Shown here piece after piece: positions 44,736 through 53,182 of a stretch of DNA of 64,000 nt. The notes under the pieces were generated by a model. It made no database searches and was not told the origin of the DNA. It worked only from the letters and a program-made list of their open reading frames with translations. How positions within the stretch are numbered: the first letter of the stretch is position 1; every line of letters starts with the position of its first letter. Source of the DNA: Streptomyces sp. SUK 48 (GTDB taxonomy: Bacteria; Actinomycetota; Actinomycetes; Streptomycetales; Streptomycetaceae); NCBI RefSeq assembly GCF_009650765.1, contig NZ_CP045740.1, positions 3,634,001 through 3,698,000 of the forward strand, given 5' to 3'. The position numbers and the translations under genes are program-made.

Positions 44736-46829
44736 GTGCGCACACGGTTGCACGGGCGGGGGGCGCTCTTCGACGCCGATCCGGCCGGACTCGCGCCGCG
44801 CCTGGTGGGCCTGGTCCCCGGACGCCATCGCGCCCATCCGCTGGAGCACCCGGACGAGCCGCCCTTCGTGGTGCTCACCGGCGCCCGGGGGCTGGGCAAG
44901 AGCGCGGTGCTCGACGCGCTCCAGGACGCCTACCGGGGGCACACCCCGGTCGCCTCGATCGACTGCTCGGCCACGCAGTTCGCCGGACCGCCCGCGGGCC
45001 GGCCGGCCGACTCCTGGTCGCCGTCGGCGCAGGCGCTGCTGGTGATCGCCGAGCAGCTGGCGGAGCCGGTGACCGGCGCCGGGCGGATCACCTTCCCGCG
45101 CCTGATGTCGGGCCTGGTCGCGGTGGCCGCGGGCGGCTGGGACGACGCCGACTCGGAACGGATCCGCCGGGAGGTCGAGCGCATCCTGCTGCTGAACGAG
45201 CGGGGCGCGCGGTTCGGCGCGTTCGCGGGCAGATGGGCGGGCAAGGTCGCGGCGAAGGTGGTCGCGGCCGCCACCGGCGCGGGCCCGCTGGTCTCGGGCG
45301 CCATCGAGGCCACCCTGGAGTCCGTCGCCGAGGGGTTCACCGGCCACAAGCACCAGAAGGCGTCGGAGTGGTACCGGTCGTACCCGAACGCGGGCGGCAA
45401 CGCCGAGCGCGGGCTGATCCTGCTGTCCCAGCACTTCCGGGACGGCGGCGGCTCGCGCGAGCACGCCGAGCGGTACCTGGTGCGGGCGCTGCTGGCCGAC
45501 CTCGGCGAGGCGTACGGCGGCTTCATGGCGAAGATGCAGCGCCTGGGCCGGCCCCTGGTGCTGCTCGACAACGCGCAGACGACCCCGGGTCCGGAGCTGA
45601 CCGCGGCCGTGCTGCGCGACCGCGCCGAGGGCACCGGCGACCGGGTGGTGTTCGTGGCCGCCCGGCGCGGCGAGGGCCGCGCCGCGTTACCGGGCGCCGT
45701 GCGCAGGCAGCTGGCGGAGGTCGCCCGGCGCACCGGCTGGACACCGGACGCGGCCCCCTCCTCACGGGCGCTGCTGGTCGCGCTGCCGCCGCTGAGCGCG
45801 GACGACACCCTGCACATCGTGGGCGCGCTGTGCGCGGACACCGCCGTGCCCTCCCATCTCCCGGCCGCCGCCCACCGGTTGACCGGCGGCAACCCGCTGG
45901 GCGTGGTGCTGCTCGCCGAGTCGGCCGCCCAGCATCTGCCCGAGGTGACCTCGCTGGGCGAGCTGCTGGCCGCGGAGTTCCGCCCGGCCGAGAACCTGCC
46001 GGGCTCGCCGGTCCACCAGGCGCTGCTGGACCGGCTGGTGCCGGCCGCATACATGGAGGAGCTGACCGTGCTGGCCGCGGCCCACGACCACGGCTCGGCG
46101 TGCGCCCTGGCCTCGGCACTGCTGCCGGACACGTTCGGGCCCGCCGACGTACGGGCCCTTCAGACGCTGCTCGCCGAGGAGGGACTGCCCGTCGCCCCGG
46201 GCCAGTTCGTCGGTGACCCGTTCGTGCGGACGCTGCTGCTGCTGCGGCTGCATCTGCGCGACGCGGACCACGCGTCGTGGCGGCGGGCGCACGAGACGCT
46301 GATCGAGCACTACGCGGAGCCGGAGCAGGCGCCGTACCGGCTCTACCACGAACTCGCGCTCGGGGACGCCGAGTCGGCGGTCGCCCGGCTGCGGGACGAC
46401 TTCGCCGGGGCCGACACCCGGGTGTGGCTGCGCACCCTGCGCTTCATCGCGTCCGCGCCCTACTTCCACGCGCACGACGCCGCGGGCCGCGACTCCGGCG
46501 GGCGCGGAGACCGGCGGGCCGCGGTCGCGCTCGGTGCGACGGACGCCGGCCATCCGGTGCCGGAGGGTGTGGACGCCGTACTGCACCTGCGGGTGCGGCG
46601 GTTGCTGCACGCGCTGTGGGAGCTGACCGATCCGCTGGTGCTGCCGGACCCCAAGGTGTGCGACCGGCTCCGCTTCGAGCTGGAGCAGCTGTCCAATCTG
46701 CGCCCCGCTGCGGGCGCGCTGCTGTGGCGGGCCTCCCGGGACTGGCCGGCGGCCGCGCTGGCCGGGCGCCCGATCGAGGGCCCGGAGGACTCTGAGGACT
46801 CTGAGGACGACGCTCGCGGGGAGGCATGA
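44736..46829 (+). CDS. P-loop ATPase of STAND/AAA type
   Basis: The 697-aa protein has a Walker A motif GARGLGKSAVLDAL near residue 57 and a Walker B-like PLVLLDNAQTTPG near 280. A sensor-like RLTGGNPLGVVLLAES near 390 resembles the GxP motif of NB-ARC/STAND ATPases. The region 105-220 has an Ala/Gly-rich hydrophobic stretch (KVAAKVVAAATGAGPLVSG). The C-terminal half is helical and ends in an Asp/Glu-rich tail. GTG 44736 is chosen because GAGGGGGG lies 7 bases upstream. Its stop overlaps the next gene. It probably acts as a cytoplasmic signal ATPase with the extracellular sensor encoded next. Confidence 0.82.
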   Translation: MRTRLHGRGALFDADPAGLAPRLVGLVPGRHRAHPLEHPDEPPFVVLTGARGLGKSAVLDALQDAYRGHTPVASIDCSATQFAGPPAGRPADSWSPSAQALLVIAEQLAEPVTGAGRITFPRLMSGLVAVAAGGWDDADSERIRREVERILLLNERGARFGAFAGRWAGKVAAKVVAAATGAGPLVSGAIEATLESVAEGFTGHKHQKASEWYRSYPNAGGNAERGLILLSQHFRDGGGSREHAERYLVRALLADLGEAYGGFMAKMQRLGRPLVLLDNAQTTPGPELTAAVLRDRAEGTGDRVVFVAARRGEGRAALPGAVRRQLAEVARRTGWTPDAAPSSRALLVALPPLSADDTLHIVGALCADTAVPSHLPAAAHRLTGGNPLGVVLLAESAAQHLPEVTSLGELLAAEFRPAENLPGSPVHQALLDRLVPAAYMEELTVLAAAHDHGSACALASALLPDTFGPADVRALQTLLAEEGLPVAPGQFVGDPFVRTLLLLRLHLRDADHASWRRAHETLIEHYAEPEQAPYRLYHELALGDAESAVARLRDDFAGADTRVWLRTLRFIASAPYFHAHDAAGRDSGGRGDRRAAVALGATDAGHPVPEGVDAVLHLRVRRLLHALWELTDPLVLPDPKVCDRLRFELEQLSNLRPAAGALLWRASRDWPAAALAGRPIEGPEDSEDSEDDARGEA

Positions 46830-48403
46830 TGGCGGGGGGCATGGGGACCTGGGTACGCGAGCATGTGTGGGAGATCCCGCTGCGCCGGTATCTGTCCCTG
46901 CTGCTGGCGGCGGTCCTGGTGGCGGGCGGGGTCTTCGGGGTGCGCGCCCTGACGCACGACGACCGGCGGTGCGCGCCGGGGGTGTCCCGGCCCGCGGGCA
47001 GCGACGAGTGCGTGGGCGTGGCGAGCGGCGTGTACGACTTCGGGCAGCCCCGCTTCCACCAGGTGGTGGAGGCGATCGGCCGGGAGAACAAGGGCCTGCG
47101 GAGCGGCGGTTACGTCACCGTGGCGCTGATGCTGCCGTTCACCTCCACCTCGCCGACCAATCTGAACGACATAGAGCATCAGCTCCAAGGCGCCTATCTC
47201 GCCCAGTACGCGGCCAACCACGACGCCAACGGGCAGTCCCCGCAGATCCGCCTGGTGCTCGCCAACTCCGGCACCGGCGAGGACAGCTGGCGGCCCACGG
47301 TGGACCAGCTGGAGCGGATGACCCACAGCGCGGACCGGCTGCGGGCGGTGGCCGGCATAGGGCAGAGCACCGACCCCAACCAGGCGGCCGTGGCGGCGCT
47401 GACCAAGCTCGGCATCCCGGTGATCGGCTCCTCCATCACCGCCGACGAGCTGGCCAACGGGCAGCGCGGCAAGAAGGCGGACCCCTACCCGGGGCTCGCG
47501 CGGGTGGCGCCGACCAACACCGACGAGGCCCGCGCGCTCGCCTCGTACACCAAGGCCAAGGCGGACCGGGCCAACGAGAACAAGGCCATGCTGGTCTACG
47601 ACAAGCCGGGCGACCCGTACACGAACTCGCTGAAGCAGTCGTTCGCCACGCTGATGAACGGCTCGCCGTACCAGCCGGTCCTGGAGCAGCCCTTCACCCC
47701 GCCCGCCGACCGCAGCCAGGAGGGCACCACCGCGAACACCTTCCGGCAGATCACCAACATCGTGTGCGACACCCCCCGGGACACGCACACGATCCTGTTC
47801 GCGGGGCGGCACACCCAGCTGCGGCAGTTCGTCAACGCGCTGGGCGACCGCGGCTGCATGGACCGCTCCTTCCAGGTCCTCACCGGCGACGAGGCGTCCT
47901 ACCTCACCTACGAGAAGGAGCTGAACCGCGACGCGCTGCGGCAGAACCTCACCGTGCTCTTCACCTCGCTCGCCCATCCGGACGCCTGGCTGAAGAACCC
48001 CCCGAGGACCGGCGGCTCCACGGCGGACTACGAGACCCTCCAGCGGCTGCTGAAGACCGCCGCGCACCAGCCGGCCGGTCCGATCGGGCCGGTCGCCCTG
48101 GACGACGGCCAGCTGATCATCGGCTACGACGCGCTCCAGCTCGCGGTGCACGGCATCCGCGAGGCCGTGCCGGAGGGCCGGAGCATCCCCACCCTCGGGG
48201 ACGTCGGCCTCCAGTGGCCGCAGGTCAAGGGCTCGCTGAAGGTGGCCGGGGCGAGCGGCTGGATCTGCCTGGACGAGCACGGCAACCCGTACGACAAGGC
48301 CGTACCGATCGTGCGCCTGACCCCGGAGGGGGACTCGCAGTTCGTGCAGCTGGCCTGGCCGGAGGGGAAGCCGCCGGGGAAGGACTGCCTGCCGCCCGCG
48401 TGA
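46826..48403 (+). CDS. Membrane-anchored type I periplasmic-binding-protein-like sensor
   Basis: The 525-aa protein has one N-terminal membrane helix (about 20-42, RYLSLLLAAVLVAGGVFGV) preceded by a short cytoplasmic end, and then an extracellular domain of the branched-chain amino acid/ABC type I binding fold: VALMLPFTSTSPTNL, AVAGIGQSTDPNQAAVAALT, LGIPVIGSSITADEL, ILFAGRHTQLRQFVNALG. No lipobox, and no permease genes are nearby, so transport is unlikely. It overlaps the ATPase stop by four bases (ATGA), which strongly suggests that the two work together as sensor and switch. Confidence 0.85.
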   Translation: MMAGGMGTWVREHVWEIPLRRYLSLLLAAVLVAGGVFGVRALTHDDRRCAPGVSRPAGSDECVGVASGVYDFGQPRFHQVVEAIGRENKGLRSGGYVTVALMLPFTSTSPTNLNDIEHQLQGAYLAQYAANHDANGQSPQIRLVLANSGTGEDSWRPTVDQLERMTHSADRLRAVAGIGQSTDPNQAAVAALTKLGIPVIGSSITADELANGQRGKKADPYPGLARVAPTNTDEARALASYTKAKADRANENKAMLVYDKPGDPYTNSLKQSFATLMNGSPYQPVLEQPFTPPADRSQEGTTANTFRQITNIVCDTPRDTHTILFAGRHTQLRQFVNALGDRGCMDRSFQVLTGDEASYLTYEKELNRDALRQNLTVLFTSLAHPDAWLKNPPRTGGSTADYETLQRLLKTAAHQPAGPIGPVALDDGQLIIGYDALQLAVHGIREAVPEGRSIPTLGDVGLQWPQVKGSLKVAGASGWICLDEHGNPYDKAVPIVRLTPEGDSQFVQLAWPEGKPPGKDCLPPA

Positions 48404-48426
48404 GGGCCGGGCTCCGGCCGACGGAG

Positions 48427-48867
48427 CTAGGTCCGGGACGGCCGACCGGGCCAGGTCCGGGACACCGGGCCCAGCATGGCGATCAGTTGTTCGAATCGAT
48501 GGCGCCAGTCCGTGTCCGAGGGCCCCTCGCCCTGGAACTCGTGGGTGAAGCGCAGCACGCACTCCGCCGCCCCGTCCCGCTCCAGATGGAACCGCAGCCG
48601 CCCGCCGCCGCCCTCGTCGAGGGTGTACTCGGCGACCCGGTCCACGTCCCAGGCGGTGACCCGCCCCGCGCCGAGCCCGCGCAGGGCGACCGCGCCGTCG
48701 AGCCGGGGTTCGAGAACGCCGACGGCGGTGCACCACGCCCCGATCCCCTCGGGGGTGGCCACCGCCGTCCAGACGTCTTCCATGGGCCTCGGGAGCCGCA
48801 CCAGGAAATGGAGTATGTGCGTGTTCCCGTGGGTCTGACTGGTGCCCTGTGCGATGGAACCGCTCAT
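48427..48867 (-). CDS. SRPBCC-family protein
   Basis: The 146-aa protein has the START/AHSA1-like helix-grip fold: HFLVRLPRPMEDVWTAVATPEGIGAWC at the start, a middle sheet and a long C-terminal helix DTDWRHRFEQLIAMLG. Members bind hydrophobic ligands or act as cyclases; the ligand here is unknown. It converges on the sensor gene with a 23-base gap and lies next to ccsB. ATG 48867 with GGAG just upstream. Confidence 0.85.
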   Translation of the reverse strand: MSGSIAQGTSQTHGNTHILHFLVRLPRPMEDVWTAVATPEGIGAWCTAVGVLEPRLDGAVALRGLGAGRVTAWDVDRVAEYTLDEGGGGRLRFHLERDGAAECVLRFTHEFQGEGPSDTDWRHRFEQLIAMLGPVSRTWPGRPSRT

Positions 48868-48892
48868 GACTCCAGTGTGGGCGAGCCTTCGC

Positions 48893-49990
48893 TCACACGC
48901 CCGCGTAGGAGTGCTTGCCGGTGACGAAGATGTTCACGCCGTAGAAGTTGAACAGCCAGCAGGCGAACGCGATCATCGCCAGGTAGGCGGCCTTGCGGCC
49001 CTTCCAGCCGGCCGTGGCGCGGGCGTGCAGGTAGCAGGCGTAGGCGACCCAGGTGATGAAGGACCAGGTCTCCTTCGGGTCCCAGTTCCAGTAGCGGCCC
49101 CAGGCGTCGCCCGCCCAGATCGCGCCCGCGATGATCGTGAACGTCCACAGCGGGAAGACGGCCGCGTTGACCCGGTAGGCGAACTTGTCCAGGGAGGCCG
49201 AGGCGGGCAGCCGCTCCAGCACCGAGGTGGCGAAGGAGCCCGGCTTGATCCCGGCCTCCAGCTTGTTCTCGTAGGAGTCCTTGAACAGGTACAGGATGGT
49301 GGCGACCGCGCCGACGTAGAACACCGCGCCGCAGAAGATCGCGGTGGAGACGTGGATGTACAGCCAGTACGAGTGCAGGGCCGGGACCAGCTGGTCGCTG
49401 GCCGTGTAGAGCACGGTCACGGCGAGGCCGAGCAGCAGCAGCACCGTGGTGGTCAGGAACAGGCCGAGCCAGCGCACGTTCTTCTTCAGCGCCAGCAGCA
49501 CCAGGTACAGGCCGACGGCCACCGTGGTGAAGGTGATGCTGAACTCGTACATGTTGCCCCAGGGCGCCCGCCGCACCGAGGCCGCGCGGGCGACCACACC
49601 GGCGAGCTGCACCACGAAGGCGAGCACGGTCAGCGAGACCGCGATCCGGCCGTACATGTCGCCCTGGACGTCGCCGCCGTGCGCGCCGGGCCCGTCCGGC
49701 ACGTCCCGGGCGCCGGCCGCCGCGCGCACGACGACCTTCGGACGCTCCAGTACGGCGGTGCCGCCGGCCTTCTGCACGGTGACGGCGGGGCCCGCCTGCC
49801 GCTTGTCCTCGGCGGTGAGCGCGTTGGCCGTGCGGGCCACCTTGCTGCGGCTGCCGAAGATCCACTCGGCGATATAGGCGAGGAAGGCCAGCGTGTACAC
49901 GGTCATCGCGGAGTAGATGAGCGTGTTGCTCATGCTCGCGAGATGCTCGTTGGTCGCTGTGGCCAGCTCTGTTGCGGCGGCGAGAGTCAC
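48893..49990 (-). CDS. ccsB: Cytochrome c biogenesis protein CcsB (CcsA/ResC type)
   Basis: This membrane protein exports haem and, with ResB, attaches it to apocytochrome c (system II). The 365-aa product has about eight membrane helices and the tryptophan-rich WWD-like motif WGRYWNWDPKETWSFITW (near residue 300), with flanking haem-ligand His residues. GTG 49990 overlaps the resB stop (ATGA region 49987-49990). Last gene of the ccdA/resB/ccsB run. Confidence 0.94.
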   Translation of the reverse strand: MTLAAATELATATNEHLASMSNTLIYSAMTVYTLAFLAYIAEWIFGSRSKVARTANALTAEDKRQAGPAVTVQKAGGTAVLERPKVVVRAAAGARDVPDGPGAHGGDVQGDMYGRIAVSLTVLAFVVQLAGVVARAASVRRAPWGNMYEFSITFTTVAVGLYLVLLALKKNVRWLGLFLTTTVLLLLGLAVTVLYTASDQLVPALHSYWLYIHVSTAIFCGAVFYVGAVATILYLFKDSYENKLEAGIKPGSFATSVLERLPASASLDKFAYRVNAAVFPLWTFTIIAGAIWAGDAWGRYWNWDPKETWSFITWVAYACYLHARATAGWKGRKAAYLAMIAFACWLFNFYGVNIFVTGKHSYAGV

Positions 49991-51699
49991 TTCTCAGCCC
50001 CTTCGGCAGGTACGACGTGAGGGTCGGGGGAGGTTGCGGGGGCGTCGTCGGGGTCGGGTGCCCCCGGCGCCTGGTCGTAGAGGATCCCGGCGAGATCGCC
50101 CAGCTCCTCCGGCAGCTTGGCGGACTCGCTGCGGCCGAGCCCGGCCATCTCGACGACGGTCACACCGTCGGCACCGCGCACCGCCCGCACCCACACGCGG
50201 CGGCGCTGGATGAACAGGGACGCGGCCAGACCGAAGATCGCGGCGAGGGCGCCGGTCAGGGCCCAGACGCTGCCCGGCTCCTGGACGATCTCGAAGCCGG
50301 CCCACTGCTTCACGTCCTTCTCGAACGTGATGGAACCGGCGCCGTTCGGCAGCTTCATGGTGTCGCCGGGCTTGAGCAGCTTCTTCAGCAGCTGGCCCTT
50401 GCCGTCCTTGAACGCCTTCATGTGGCTCGTGTCGAGCTGGTAGACGCTCTGCGGGATGCCCGCGTCCACGCCCAGGTCGCCGTGGTAGGCGTTGACCGCG
50501 AGCAGCGGGTTCAGCAGCGCCGGGAACTGCGACATCATCGTGCCGGACTTCGGGTCGAAGGTCGGCACGAAGAACGCCTGGAAGCCGAGCTGCTCGCTCT
50601 TGCCCCGCGGGTCCTTGTAGCCGTCCATCACTTTGACGACACCGTTGGAGGTGACGTTGCCGTCGAGCGGCAGCAGCGGCACGGCGTCCTGGTAGACGAC
50701 GTTGCCCTTGCCGTCGCGGACGGTGACCACCGGAGCGTAGCCGTGGCTGACCAGGTAGACCTTGGAGTCGCCGATGTGCAGCGGCTCGTTGACCTTGATC
50801 GTGGTCTTCTTGCGCTTGCCGTAGGCGCCGACGCTGTAGTCGATCGTCGCCTGGAAGGTGCGCGGCGTGCCGCGGTTGGGGCCGCTGGACTCGTAGGTGC
50901 CGGTGAACTTCTTCAGGTCGAAGCTGAACGGCACCAGGTCGTCGCTGCGGAACATGCTGCCGGACTTCATGTCGTCGTACATCGGCAGCGCGTTGGAGAA
51001 GCCGTCGCCCTCCACCATCAGCTTGGTGCCGTCCGACTTGTACATCTGGCCCCAGGCGAAGGAGACCAGGAGCACGATCAGGGCGATGTGGAAGACCAGG
51101 TTGCCCAGTTCACGCAGATAGCCCTTCTCGGCGGCGACCGCGTCACCCTCGGCGTGGGCGCGGAAGCGGCGCCGCTTGAGCAGCCTGAGCGCGGCCGCGC
51201 GGACCTCCTCGGGCTCCGCCGTCGTCCGCCAGGTCGTGTACGCGGGCAGCCGGGTCAGCCGCTTGGGCGCGCCCGGGGGCCGGCCGCGCAGCTGCCCGAT
51301 GAACTGCCAGGCGCGCGGCACGATGCAGCCGATGAGGGAGATGAACAGCAGGATGTAGATCGCGGAGAACCACACCGAGCTGTAGACGTGGAAGAGGCCG
51401 AGCTTGTCGTAGACGGGCGCGAGCGTCTTGTGCGCCTGCTGGAAGTCGGCGACCTTGTTGATGTCCGCGCCGGACTGCGGGATCAGCGAACCGGGGATCG
51501 CGGCCAGCGACAGCATCAGGAGCAGCAGCAGCGCGACCCGCATGGAGGTCAGCTGCCGCCAGAACCAGCGGATCCAGCCGATCACCCCGAGGGCGGGCAC
51601 GCCGGTGAGCGGCTCCTCGCGCGGAGCGGTGGACAGCTGGGACCCGGCGGCGCCGAGTTCCTCCTGGTCCTGGCCCTTGTCGGTTTCGGTGTTGCTCAT
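49987..51699 (-). CDS. resB: Cytochrome c biogenesis protein ResB
   Basis: ResB is the large partner of CcsB/ResC in haem delivery to cytochrome c. The 570-aa protein has four membrane helices: two near residues 45-65 and 95-120, one near 210 and a last one near 490 (VWALTGALAAIFGLAASLFI), with a large extracytoplasmic domain between the third and fourth. The RFWRQLTSMRVALLLLLML start is typical. The C-terminal tail is Pro/Asp-rich. ATG 51699 lies 3 bases after the ccdA stop. Confidence 0.94.
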   Translation of the reverse strand: MSNTETDKGQDQEELGAAGSQLSTAPREEPLTGVPALGVIGWIRWFWRQLTSMRVALLLLLMLSLAAIPGSLIPQSGADINKVADFQQAHKTLAPVYDKLGLFHVYSSVWFSAIYILLFISLIGCIVPRAWQFIGQLRGRPPGAPKRLTRLPAYTTWRTTAEPEEVRAAALRLLKRRRFRAHAEGDAVAAEKGYLRELGNLVFHIALIVLLVSFAWGQMYKSDGTKLMVEGDGFSNALPMYDDMKSGSMFRSDDLVPFSFDLKKFTGTYESSGPNRGTPRTFQATIDYSVGAYGKRKKTTIKVNEPLHIGDSKVYLVSHGYAPVVTVRDGKGNVVYQDAVPLLPLDGNVTSNGVVKVMDGYKDPRGKSEQLGFQAFFVPTFDPKSGTMMSQFPALLNPLLAVNAYHGDLGVDAGIPQSVYQLDTSHMKAFKDGKGQLLKKLLKPGDTMKLPNGAGSITFEKDVKQWAGFEIVQEPGSVWALTGALAAIFGLAASLFIQRRRVWVRAVRGADGVTVVEMAGLGRSESAKLPEELGDLAGILYDQAPGAPDPDDAPATSPDPHVVPAEGAEK

Positions 51700-51702
51700 C
51701 GA

Positions 51703-52473
51703 TCAGATCCCCACAGTGAAGCCGTTGGACCAGGTCTGCATCTGCTGCACCAGGCTGTCCCAGGCGCCGGTCAGCAGCAGCACACCGGTCGCGATCATCA
51801 TCGTGCCGCCGATGCGCATCACCCACACATAGTGGCGCTTGACCCAGCCGAAGGCGCCGAGGGCCTTGCGGAAGGCCAGCGCGGTGAGCACGAAGGGGAT
51901 GCCGAGGCCCAGGCAGTAGACGACCATCAGCAGCGCGCCGCGCCCGGCGCTCGACTCGTGCACGGACAGGAAGCTCACCGAGGAGAGCGTGGGCCCGAGG
52001 CAGGGAGTCCAGCCGATGCCGAAGAGGGCACCTATGACCGGCGCGCTCACCAGTCCGGTGGTCGGGCGCCGGTGGAAGCGGAACTCGCGCTGGGTGAACC
52101 AGGGCATCAGGCCCATGAAGAAGACGCCCAGCAGGATCATGAGCACGCCGAGCACCTTGGACAGCGGGCCCTTGTAGTCCTGGAGGGTCGAGCCGAAGAA
52201 GCCGAAGAGCGCGCCGCCGGAGACGAACACCGCGCTGAAGCCGAGCACGAACAGCGAGGCGCCGGCGACCATCCGGCCGCGCTTGGCCTCCGCGAGGTCG
52301 GTGCCCGCCACGCCGGTGACGTAGGAGAGGTAGCCCGGGACCAGCGGGAGCACGCACGGCGAGAAGAACGAGATGAGTCCGCCGAACAGGGCGACGGGCA
52401 GCGCGATCAGCAGGGCGCCGTGCATCACCGTCTGGTTCTGGCCCACCATGGCCAGGGTCAGCGTCGCGCTCAC
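51703..52473 (-). CDS. ccdA: Cytochrome c biogenesis protein CcdA
   Basis: CcdA is a DsbD-type membrane thiol transporter that moves reducing power outward to keep apocytochrome cysteines reduced. The 256-aa protein has six helices with the key cysteines in FFSPCVLPLVPGYLSY (about residue 40) and IGWTPCLGPTLSS (about 160). GTG 52473 follows the resA stop by one base. Confidence 0.95.
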   Translation of the reverse strand: MSATLTLAMVGQNQTVMHGALLIALPVALFGGLISFFSPCVLPLVPGYLSYVTGVAGTDLAEAKRGRMVAGASLFVLGFSAVFVSGGALFGFFGSTLQDYKGPLSKVLGVLMILLGVFFMGLMPWFTQREFRFHRRPTTGLVSAPVIGALFGIGWTPCLGPTLSSVSFLSVHESSAGRGALLMVVYCLGLGIPFVLTALAFRKALGAFGWVKRHYVWVMRIGGTMMIATGVLLLTGAWDSLVQQMQTWSNGFTVGI

Positions 52474-52474
52474 G

Positions 52475-53064
52475 TCACTTCTCCGCGACGACCGGCTTGA
52501 GCATCTTCAGCAGCGTGGTGTCGTCCAGCGCCTCCAGGGCCCGCGCCGCGACCTTCCCGTGCCGGTCGATGACGAGCGTGGAGGGGATCAGCTGGGGGTT
52601 CAGGGTGCCCTTCTTGAAGCGCAGCATGAGCTTGCCCGTGGGGTCGTACAGGCTCGGGTAGGTGATCCCGTGCGCCTTCTCGAACTCGACCGCGGGGTGG
52701 TGCTGGTGTCGCGGGTGTTGATCCCGACGAACCGCACGCCCTTGCCCTCGTACGCCTTCGACACCTTCGCGAAGTACTGGGCCTCCTCGCGGCACGGGCT
52801 GCACCACGAGCCCCAGACGTTGATGACGACGACCTGGCCCTTGTAGTCGGCCACGTCCACCGACTTGCCGTCGATCGTCTTTCCGGACAGGTCCGGGGCC
52901 GCGGTGCGCTCGCTCACCGGCACGGTGTCGATGCCGTTGTTGCCGGTGACGAAGTTGGTGTTGCCGCCGCCGCCCGAGGTGCCGCCCTTGCCGCACGCGG
53001 ACAGGGACAGGGCCGCGGTGACGGCCACGGCGCCGAGCAGGACGGCGCGGCTACGGGTACTCAT
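52475..53064 (-). CDS. resA: Thioredoxin-like lipoprotein ResA, frameshifted in this sequence
   Basis: This membrane-anchored thioredoxin reduces apocytochrome c or CcdA partners. The N-terminus is a lipoprotein signal (LSLSACGKG lipobox). The active site WGSWCSPCREEAQYF has the CxxC pair. After INTRDTSTTP the frame breaks at a run of four G on the plus strand (52694-52697). One added base gives TPAVEFEKAHGITYPSLYDP and an intact C-terminus ending LKPVVAEK, about 196 aa in all. Same homopolymer defect as in nuoF. ccdA starts one base after its stop. Confidence 0.88.
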
Positions 53065-53182
53065 GTGAAAAGTTTCGCATGTCGGTCCCGGGGTTCTCGC
53101 GCACCCCCCTGCGGGGCGGAAAACCGCATTTCAGGGCGTATTTACACGGGACATTCCGGGCGGCGGCCCGGCCGGGGTCGGC

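Noticed and set aside
46826..48403. ABC amino-acid transporter
   Set aside because: The binding domain lacks a lipobox and there are no permease or transporter ATPase genes nearby; the adjacent ATPase is not of ABC type.
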